A stretch of 54,028 nucleotides of DNA from JBBSHJ01 sp038253135. Its GTDB lineage: Bacteria > Actinomycetota > Actinomycetes > Mycobacteriales > QHCD01. The translations under genes were made by a program, and so were the position numbers. The DNA lies in contig JBBSHJ010000009.1 in assembly GCA_038253135.1 (NCBI GenBank), forward strand, positions 1 to 54,028. The letters are read 5' to 3'. The notes beneath the pieces were generated by a model. It saw nothing but the letters and a program-made list of their open reading frames with translations. It was not told the origin of the DNA and did no database searches. Below are positions 48,349 to 54,028 of the stretch, in pieces (positions within the stretch are counted from its first letter, which is position 1; every line of letters starts with the position of its first letter).

Positions 48349-49686
48349 TCAGGCGCCACTCGCCGCGACCACGGTGGGGTGGAGGTCCGCGGGCGGTGGC
48401 GCCCACGTACCGGCGTCAGCGGCATTCTGCTCTCCCGAGCGGAGGTCCTTGACCTCGTCGCCACGGTCGCCGGAGCCCAGGAACCACACGTGCGGAATCC
48501 CGCGCCGGTCGGCGTAGCGGATCTGCCGGCCGAATTTCGCCGCGTCCGGAGACACCTCCGTCGCGATCCCCCGGGCCCGCAGCCGCGACGCGACAAGCTC
48601 GGCCGCGGTGCGGTCCCCCTCCGCCGGTACGGCGATCAGGACGCAGGTCGGAACGGACCGGCTGGCCGTCACCAGGCCGCGGCCGATGAGCAGACCGAGC
48701 AGCCGGCTTACCCCGATGGAGAGGCCGACACCGGGATAGGTCCGCTTCCCGTCGGAGGCCAGCGCGTCGTACCGCCCGCCCGAGCAGACCGAGCCGAAGG
48801 ACTCGTGCCCGGTCACGAACGTCTCGTAGACCGTGCCGGTGTAGTAGTCGAGGCCGCGGGCGATCCGCAGGTCGGCCATCACGAGCCCCGGCACCTGCCG
48901 GCCGGCCGCCTCGACCACCGCGGTGAGCGCCTCGATGCCCACGTCGAGCAGCTCGTGCCGGACACCGAGCGCGCGCACCTCATCGGCGAAGGAACCGTCG
49001 GTGCTACTGATTTCGGCCAGCGCGAGACAGGCCTTGAGCTGGGCGTCGGACAGGCCGATCTCGGTGAGTGCCGCCGCGACCCCGGCCGGCCCGATCTTGT
49101 CGAGCTTGTCGACGGCGCGCAGCACCTCGCCGGGCTCGGTGATGCCGAGCCCACGGTAGAAGCCCTCGGCCAGCCGCCGGTCATTGGTGTGGATCGTGAA
49201 GGGCGGCATCGGAAAGGCCGACAGCGCCTCGGCCACGACCAGCGGCAGCTCGGCCTCGTAGTGCGCCGGGAGCGTGTCGGCGCCGACGACGTCGATGTCG
49301 GCCTGAGCGAATTCCCGGTAACGGCCCTCCTGCGGCCGCTCGCCCCGCCACGCCTTCTGGATCTGGTAACGCCGCAGCGGGAAGTGCAGCCGGCCCGCGT
49401 TTTCCAGCACGTAGCGGGCGAACGGCACGGTCAGGTCGAAATGCAGCCCGAGCCCGGCGTCCGGCGCTTCGGCGTCCTCGGCCTGCAGCCGCCGCAGGAC
49501 GTAGACCTCCTTGGAGGTCTCGCCCTTTCGCAGCAGCGCATCGAGCGGCTCGACGGCGCGGGTCTCGATCGACGCGAAGCCGTGCAGCTCGAAGCTGCGC
49601 CGCAGCGTGTCGAGCAGGTGCTGCTCGATGATGCGCTCACGCGGCAGCCACTCGGGAAAGCCGCTGATCGGCGTCGGCCGCGGCAC
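48349..49686 (-). CDS. hisS: Histidine--tRNA ligase
   Basis: The 445-residue class II synthetase begins MPRPTPISGFPEWLPRERII and contains RYQIQKAWRGERPQEGRYRE followed by FAQADIDVVG (motif 2), the histidine-specific ARGLDYYTGTVYE and a C-terminal anticodon-binding domain ending RYADRRGIPHVWFLGSGD. It lies 45 nt upstream of aspS. Its first ~255 bp are overlapped by the uninterrupted frame of the upstream SpoU gene. Confidence 0.96.
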   Translation of the reverse strand: MPRPTPISGFPEWLPRERIIEQHLLDTLRRSFELHGFASIETRAVEPLDALLRKGETSKEVYVLRRLQAEDAEAPDAGLGLHFDLTVPFARYVLENAGRLHFPLRRYQIQKAWRGERPQEGRYREFAQADIDVVGADTLPAHYEAELPLVVAEALSAFPMPPFTIHTNDRRLAEGFYRGLGITEPGEVLRAVDKLDKIGPAGVAAALTEIGLSDAQLKACLALAEISSTDGSFADEVRALGVRHELLDVGIEALTAVVEAAGRQVPGLVMADLRIARGLDYYTGTVYETFVTGHESFGSVCSGGRYDALASDGKRTYPGVGLSIGVSRLLGLLIGRGLVTASRSVPTCVLIAVPAEGDRTAAELVASRLRARGIATEVSPDAAKFGRQIRYADRRGIPHVWFLGSGDRGDEVKDLRSGEQNAADAGTWAPPPADLHPTVVAASGA

Positions 49687-50636
49687 GGGGGTCTCCTACG
49701 GGATCGGCACGGGGTTGGCCCGCTCAGGTTACCGACCGCGACCCGGCGTACCGAACTGCGTTTAGCGCGGAGCGGCCCGCCGGCGTCGTCATCGAACTCG
49801 TTGTGCCGCACCGGCGCTGACCGGGCCCGCCGCTGCCGCACGGCCTCGAAGAGCAGCACGGCGGCGGCCACGGACGCATTGAGGCTGTTCATCGGGCCGA
49901 CCATGTCGATCCGCACTCCGGTGCCGGCGGCCGGCCATGGCTCCGTCACGCCGGTGTGCTCGTTGCCGATCACGACCGCGGTCGCGCCGGTCATGGACGT
50001 CCGGGTGTACGACGTGGAGCCGCCCGGTGTCGCGACGATCGCGGTGATATGGCGCTGCCGCAGCCAGGCGAGCGCCCGCGGGGTCGTCGTACCCACGATC
50101 GGCAGCGAGAAGACGGCGCCGAGCGAGGCGTGTACGCAGCCGGGTCCGAAGACGTCGGTGCGGGAGTCCGCGACGATGAAGGCGTCGGCGCCGGCCGCGC
50201 TCGCGGTCCGCGCGATCACGCCGAGATTGCCCGGCTTCTCGACCCGCTCCGCGACCACGACCAGCGGGTGCGGCGGCAGCCGCAGCGATTCGAGATCGTG
50301 CCGGTCCTCGCGCGCGATGGTCGCGACACAGCCGAGCGGGCCGTCGCGACGGGAAAGCCGGGCGAGCGCGGCCTCGCTGACCGTGGTGAGATCCGCGCCC
50401 GCCGTCCCGGCGGCCTGCAGGACCGCCATGTCGCCCGCCCGCATCCGGGCCGGGGCGAAGAAGACATCGACGGGTCGCCAGTGGGCCCTGACCGCCTGCT
50501 CGAGCAGCCGGAATCCCTCGACCACGAGGAGATCACGGCGCAGGCGCTCACGGTTGCGGAGCAGCCGTGCCGTCGCCTTGATCCGCGGATTCGCCGGGCT
50601 GGAAATGCTGTTGATGGGTGGCTGATAGCCAGTCAT
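49431..50636 (-). CDS. SpoU (TrmH) family RNA 2'-O-methyltransferase without a proper stop
   Basis: Residues 1 to about 268 are a complete SpoU-type rRNA/tRNA ribose methyltransferase: ISSPANPRIKATARLLRNRE, LVVEGFRLLEQAV, the knot motifs VVVAERVEKPGNLGVIARTA, VVIGNEHTGV and the C-terminal RIDMVGPMNSLNASVAAAVL with LFEAVRQR. The true protein should end soon after, near 49800. In this sequence the frame stays open for another ~130 codons, 256 bp of them inside hisS, giving an Arg/Ser-rich tail (401 residues in total). A stop TGA lies just downstream in a neighbouring frame near 49790, so a lost or inserted base is the simplest explanation. Confidence 0.82.
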   Translation of the reverse strand: MTGYQPPINSISSPANPRIKATARLLRNRERLRRDLLVVEGFRLLEQAVRAHWRPVDVFFAPARMRAGDMAVLQAAGTAGADLTTVSEAALARLSRRDGPLGCVATIAREDRHDLESLRLPPHPLVVVAERVEKPGNLGVIARTASAAGADAFIVADSRTDVFGPGCVHASLGAVFSLPIVGTTTPRALAWLRQRHITAIVATPGGSTSYTRTSMTGATAVVIGNEHTGVTEPWPAAGTGVRIDMVGPMNSLNASVAAAVLLFEAVRQRRARSAPVRHNEFDDDAGGPLRAKRSSVRRVAVGNLSGPTPCRSRRRPPCRGRRRSAAFPSGCRVSASSSSTCSTRCGAASSCTASRRSRPAPSSRSMRCCERARPPRRSTSCGGCRPRTPKRRTPGSGCIST

Positions 50637-50774
50637 GGGTGTGGGCCCTCGTCGGAGGCGTGATCACCGCCCACCGGGAGCGGTGCTGACGTCGGGCCCT
50701 TACTGGGTCATGCGGCCACGGTAGGCCGGGCTGCCCGCGACAGGAACCGATTTTCCGCCGCGCGACCGGCGTCG

Positions 50775-51227
50775 TCAGCGATACGCGCAGGCGACGTAGG
50801 GGTTGGTGGCGCGCTCGGCGCCGATCGTGGTCGACTCGCCGTGGCCCGGGTGTACGACGTCGGCATCATCGCGGCACGCGAATTCGGATCGCAAGGACGC
50901 CCGCATCGCGTCCTCGCTGCCACCAGGAAAGTCCATCCGACCGATCGTGCCGGCGAAGTGGAACTCTCCGGTGAGGAGATGCCCGTCGACGGCGATGATC
51001 ACCGAACCGGGCGTGTGGCCAGGCACCTCGGCGACGGCGAGTTCCAGGCCGGCCAGCCGCAGCGGCCCGGCCGGCAGGTCGAGGACGTCGGCGGGCTCCC
51101 GGAAGTCGGTCACCCCGGCAATCGGGGTGCCGCGCGGTAGCCCGACCGGCGTCCACGGGTCGGCGAGATGGCTTCGGTCGGCGGGATGTACGGCCCGGCG
51201 GTGCTGTCCGCTCGACCTGGCTCTCAC
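50775..51227 (-). pseudogene. 5'-truncated MBL-fold hydrolase (glyoxalase II-like)
   Basis: The 150-residue frame matches only the second half of actinobacterial MBL hydrolases found beside hisS: HPADRSHLADPWTPVGLPRG, VTDFREPADVLDL, the metal-binding VPGHTPGSV and HPGHGEST. The N-terminal half with the zinc motif HxHxDH is missing, and the first residues (MRARSSGQHRR) are unrelated. Without that motif it cannot bind the metal pair normally. The break lies close to 51210-51227. Confidence 0.75.
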
Positions 51228-51322
51228 CTCTTTCTGATCGAGGGCCGGAGCGGCCCTATTTCGATTGTCGGGATGCCCGGCTGCCGGGACACTGCTCGCA
51301 TGTCGAAGCAGAAACCGCGGCC

Positions 51323-52186
51323 GTGAGGGTTACTCGTCAACGCAACCGCTCGCGCTCAGAGGAGGCCACGACCGGCGGGCACGGGCCGACTCGGGCGGCC
51401 CGGCGTGAATGGCGGACGCCGCTGACCCCCCGGGCCGCGCTCGTCGCGCGACTGCGCGCCGCCGGATGCGTCTTCGCCGAGGAGGAGGCGCTGCTGCTCG
51501 AGGCCGCAACGGGTCCGGAACCGCTCGAGGCCATGGTTTCACGCCGCACGGCTGGAGAACCGCTGGAATACATTCTCGGTTGGGTCGAATTCTGCGGCCG
51601 GCGCCTGACCGTGCGCCCGGGGGTTTTCGTGCCCCGCCGACGCACCGAATTCCTCGTGTCGCACGCGATCGCGCTCACGCTCCCCGGCGACGTCGTGCTC
51701 GATCTGTGCTGCGGCTGCGGCGCCATCGGCGTGGCCATCGGGCACGCCGTCGACGCGGTCGAGCTGCACGCCGCGGACCTCGGCCCGGCCGCCGTCCAAT
51801 GCACGCGCGACAACACCGCCGTCCTGGACGCCCACGTCTATCAAGGCGACCTCTTCGACCCGCTGCCGTCGTCGTTGCGGGGCCGGGTCAATATCCTGGC
51901 CGCCAACGTCCCTTATGTGCCCACGGATGCGATCGCGGAGATGCCGCCCGAGGCGCGCGATCACGAACCGCACGTCACGCTGGACGGCGGCGCGGACGGG
52001 CTGGACGTCGTACGCCGTGTCGCCAGGCACGCCAGCGAATGGCTGGCTGCCGCCGGTCACGTGCTGATCGAGACCAGCGAGCGGCAGGCGCCCATCGCCG
52101 CAGCCATCTACGCCGACGCCGGCCTCTCGCCCCTTATCGCGCATTCGGACGATCTCTCCGCCACCATCGTCATCGGCGCGGCCTGA
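51323..52186 (+). CDS. PrmC-like protein N5-glutamine methyltransferase
   Basis: The 287-residue protein resembles the putative PrmC paralogue family: LVARLRAAGCVFAEEEALLL, PLEYILGWVEFCGRRLTVRP and GVFVPRRRTEFLV, the SAM loop VLDLCCGCGAIGVAIGHAV and the active-site NVPYVP (NPPY in true PrmC). The Val in NVPY suggests a substrate other than release factors. GTG start at 51323; about 40 Arg-rich residues before the domain are unconserved, so a later start is possible. Confidence 0.85.
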   Translation: MRVTRQRNRSRSEEATTGGHGPTRAARREWRTPLTPRAALVARLRAAGCVFAEEEALLLEAATGPEPLEAMVSRRTAGEPLEYILGWVEFCGRRLTVRPGVFVPRRRTEFLVSHAIALTLPGDVVLDLCCGCGAIGVAIGHAVDAVELHAADLGPAAVQCTRDNTAVLDAHVYQGDLFDPLPSSLRGRVNILAANVPYVPTDAIAEMPPEARDHEPHVTLDGGADGLDVVRRVARHASEWLAAAGHVLIETSERQAPIAAAIYADAGLSPLIAHSDDLSATIVIGAA

Positions 52187-52211
52187 CGGCCGGTGCGCAG
52201 AGTCGGCCGGC

Positions 52212-53111
52212 TCAGGCCGAGAGGAACTCCTCGGCCGCCCGGATGTCGGCGTCGATCCGTTTGGGCGCAAATCCCTTGTGGATCGACCCGTGCACGACCC
52301 GCAGGCGCCAATGTGCCTGATAGACGCGGAGAAGATCCCCGTCGAGCAGCGAGAGGTGCTCGTCGGCCCGCGCGGACGCGTCGCGGGGCAACCTGAGTCC
52401 CGCGCTCCCCATCCGCAGCCCGACCAGCGCAAAGCGGCAGTCACCGCGCGCCGCTCCCTGGTTCCAGTCGACGATTCCCGAGACCCGCCCACACTCGTCC
52501 AGAAGGATGTTGTCGACGCTGTAGTCGGTGTGGACAAGGTCCGCTCCGGGCATCTCGTACGGCCTGCCTCCGTCGAGCGCACGCAGCGCGCGCAACAGCC
52601 GCAGGGACCGGTCGTCGTACCGCCCCAGCGTCTGCTCCCACGGTCCGTAATCGCCGGCCGATGAGGCAGGAAACGCATCCGCGACGGGTACGTCGGCTCG
52701 CTCGGCCAGCAGGCCGGCGAACCGCTCGTTCTCCGCGACGATCGTGTCGATGGTCTCCTCGCCGGCGTCGTACACGTGCCGGCCCGGCATCCGCTCCTGG
52801 ACCACGGTGACGTAGCCGTCGGCCAGCTCGGTGATCAGCTCGTAGCGCGGCACCGGGATGCCCACCGACCGCGCAAGCTCGAGCACCTCCGCGGTCTGCC
52901 GCATCCGGCTCGCCGGCGCGAGTGTGCGGGTGAGCGCTGCCGCCCGGCCGTCCGGCCACTCAACGAAGGCCGCGCTGCTGGTCCCGCCCACCTGGTCGGC
53001 AATGCCGACGAACCGCAGCCCGCAGCCGTGCCGCGCGTTGAGCTCGTCGACCACGGCCGTCGGTGCCCACGGATTCTCCGACAGCCGGAATTCGACCCGG
53101 TGCTCGGCCAT
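52212..53111 (-). CDS. APH-fold phosphotransferase family protein
   Basis: The 299-residue protein has the aminoglycoside phosphotransferase/choline kinase fold. The catalytic loop is LVHTDYSVDNILLDE (His194, Asp196, Asn201) and the metal-binding Asp215 lies in GIVDWNQGA. The N-terminal lobe has the nucleotide-binding strand region FVEWPDGRAAALTR. Most such actinobacterial proteins have unknown small-molecule substrates, and antibiotic resistance should not be assumed. ATG at 53111 with AAAGGA upstream. Confidence 0.88.
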   Translation of the reverse strand: MAEHRVEFRLSENPWAPTAVVDELNARHGCGLRFVGIADQVGGTSSAAFVEWPDGRAAALTRTLAPASRMRQTAEVLELARSVGIPVPRYELITELADGYVTVVQERMPGRHVYDAGEETIDTIVAENERFAGLLAERADVPVADAFPASSAGDYGPWEQTLGRYDDRSLRLLRALRALDGGRPYEMPGADLVHTDYSVDNILLDECGRVSGIVDWNQGAARGDCRFALVGLRMGSAGLRLPRDASARADEHLSLLDGDLLRVYQAHWRLRVVHGSIHKGFAPKRIDADIRAAEEFLSA

Positions 53112-53477
53112 CGCCGTCCTTTCCGGGGAGATCGACGCGCGCGGGCGCAAACGTCGTCGATCGTACGTCCGGCGCGGGCCGGGCGGCCAACGAGCGATCG
53201 TGCGGCGTCGGCGCCCTATCACTGGGACCGCGCGCGCGGACGACTACCGGCCAATTCCGCCCGCGCCGACGACCTCATCGCCAAGGCCGAGCTGCGGCCG
53301 CGCCGACGATCCGTCCGCACCGCATCGCCCACGCGCCCGGCTGCCGTGCCGCCGACGTGCCTCCGGTCGGGCGATCGGCGAAGTGAACACACCAGACGGT
53401 CGTCCCGCGTGGTGCTCGCAGCGCACCTGCGCCTCTGCTCCGCGCTCTGGGGCCGCGGCGTAACCTCGCCAGCCGGG
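53112..53477. other. Intergenic region with no recognisable gene
   Basis: This 366-bp stretch between the APH-like gene and the YjbR gene (both minus) has open frames on both strands, all Arg/Pro/Ala-rich with no motif. I see no promoter or repeat that I can support. Confidence 0.4.
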
Positions 53478-53819
53478 TCACTCGCCGAGGTAGACGGCGG
53501 CGACACGTTTCGGCACGCACATCCGCCACGCATCGATGACCAGCTCGCGCAGCTGCTCCTCGTCGATCACGGCGAGCCGCAGCTGCACCCAGTTGTAACG
53601 CACGTCCGACCGGTCCGGCGGCAGGAAGGTCGCCGGGTCCGAGGCGACGAGTGCGTCGCGCTCCTCCTTGGGAAAGCCGAATCCCAGGATCGTCTCGTCC
53701 CGCGAGAGCGCGAGGTAGACAATCCGGCCGACCCGGAACTTGACGCGGTCGCGCACCACCGCCTCCTCGCTGCGGGGCAATGTGTCCGCTATCCGGCGGA
53801 TGTCCTCGACGGTGGCCAC
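53478..53819 (-). CDS. MmcQ/YjbR family protein
   Basis: The 113-residue protein begins VATVEDIRRIADTLPRSEEA and has the YjbR fold features: VKFRVGRIVYLALSRDET, LGFGFPKEERDALVASDPATF and YNWVQLRLAVIDEEQLRELV. The family has a double-wing, CyaY-like fold; DNA binding has been proposed but is not established. The GTG at 53819 was preferred to a start 30 codons upstream with no similarity. Confidence 0.85.
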   Translation of the reverse strand: MATVEDIRRIADTLPRSEEAVVRDRVKFRVGRIVYLALSRDETILGFGFPKEERDALVASDPATFLPPDRSDVRYNWVQLRLAVIDEEQLRELVIDAWRMCVPKRVAAVYLGE

Positions 53820-53947
53820 GCATCGATTGTCCACGGCTGCACCGACCGACACCGGCACCGCCGTACAGCCACCACCGTTTGAAGCGCCGCGGCCGACGTG
53901 GGCGAGCAAGGACCAGCGGAGGACCCCACCCTATATACGGGTCCTGA

Positions 53948-53953
53948 TACGAT
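53948..53953 (+). promoter_or_regulatory. Predicted -10 element of a leaderless gene
   Basis: TACGAT, preceded by TGA (giving TGATACGAT), ends 6 bp before a GTG that opens a frame to the window edge. This spacing would put the transcription start at the GTG itself. Confidence 0.45.
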
Positions 53954-53959
53954 GGGTCG

Positions 53960-54028
53960 GTGGACCGAGGTCTTGGCGCCGAGCTATGGCGCGCGCAGCA
54001 GGCACACCGTTCGGCACTGTACGGCGCA
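53960..54028 (+). CDS. Start of an unidentified gene, cut by the window edge
   Basis: Twenty-three codons from GTG read VDRGLGAELWRAQQ and end AHRSALYGA. This is too short to assign. An ATG at 53952 in another frame is possible but lacks a better context. Confidence 0.35.
   Translation, partial: MDRGLGAELWRAQQAHRSALYGA

Noticed and set aside
45163..50625. Plus-strand open frame of 1820 codons spanning the oxidoreductase, aspS, hisS and SpoU genes
   Set aside because: It crosses four well-supported genes, is composed of shadow-type residues, and has no recognisable domain. Long antisense frames are expected at this GC content.
52212..53111. Aminoglycoside resistance gene
   Set aside because: The APH fold motifs are present, but nothing points to aminoglycosides; most chromosomal members have other or unknown substrates.

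Overview
The window is GC-rich actinobacterial chromosome with dense, overlapping operons, mostly on the minus strand. A BldD-family regulator, an actinobacterial-type PyrR leader, a type 2 PyrF, and the order nusB-efp-pepQ, aroQ-aroB-aroK-aroC-prepilin peptidase, aroE-mltG-ruvX-alaS, rarA, aspS-hisS point to a Frankiales/Streptosporangiales/Micromonosporales-like lineage rather than Mycobacterium. I cannot name a genus. I saw no rRNA, tRNA, transposase, integrase, phage gene or CRISPR array.

Region 1 (1-10.5 kb, minus): a complete de novo UMP operon, pyrR-pyrB-pyrC-carA-carB-pyrK-pyrD-pyrF, nearly every junction overlapping by 1-8 bp, followed by the start of an M13 metallopeptidase. A PyrR-binding-type RNA hairpin overlaps the pyrR ribosome binding site. 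Region 2 (10.9-13.7 kb): a BldD-like regulator (+) convergent with pepQ-efp-nusB (-). The BldD homologue has lost the residues that bind cyclic di-GMP. Region 3 (13.7-14.9 kb): a small insertion with a ParB-like remnant, a tiny membrane protein and a VOC protein.

Region 4 (15.0-24.7 kb): shikimate pathway genes aroQ, aroB, aroK, aroC, then a RidA protein, prepilin peptidase, a divergent TetR/MFS efflux pair with a clear palindromic operator, aroE, mltG and ruvX. Between aroB and aroQ lies an unusual triplicated 38-bp unit. It forms a chain of three 13-codon mini-ORFs, each linked to the next by a 4-bp stop/start overlap. Region 5 (24.7-28.2 kb): alaS and two small membrane-associated proteins.

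Region 6 (28.3-38.7 kb) is an accessory glycan locus. It holds a secreted GxGYxYP putative glycoside hydrolase with a duplicated C-terminal domain, two closely related family 5 solute-binding lipoproteins without any permease or ATPase, a LacI regulator with two identical operator boxes, and a ThuA-like protein. Two reading frames here are broken by three single-base frameshifts in total, so the locus is either decaying or carries sequence errors. Region 7 (38.7-46.4 kb): rarA, an aldo/keto reductase, a PLP aminotransferase, a secreted GH5 glycosidase, a DUF389 membrane protein, a small unknown protein and a Gfo/Idh/MocA oxidoreductase.

Region 8 (46.5-50.6 kb): aspS, hisS and a SpoU RNA methyltransferase whose frame has no stop before it runs into hisS. 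Region 9 (50.8-54.0 kb) replaces the expected neighbours of hisS. It has an MBL-fold hydrolase that has lost its N-terminal half, a PrmC-like methyltransferase, an APH-fold phosphotransferase, a YjbR protein and the start of an apparently leaderless gene.
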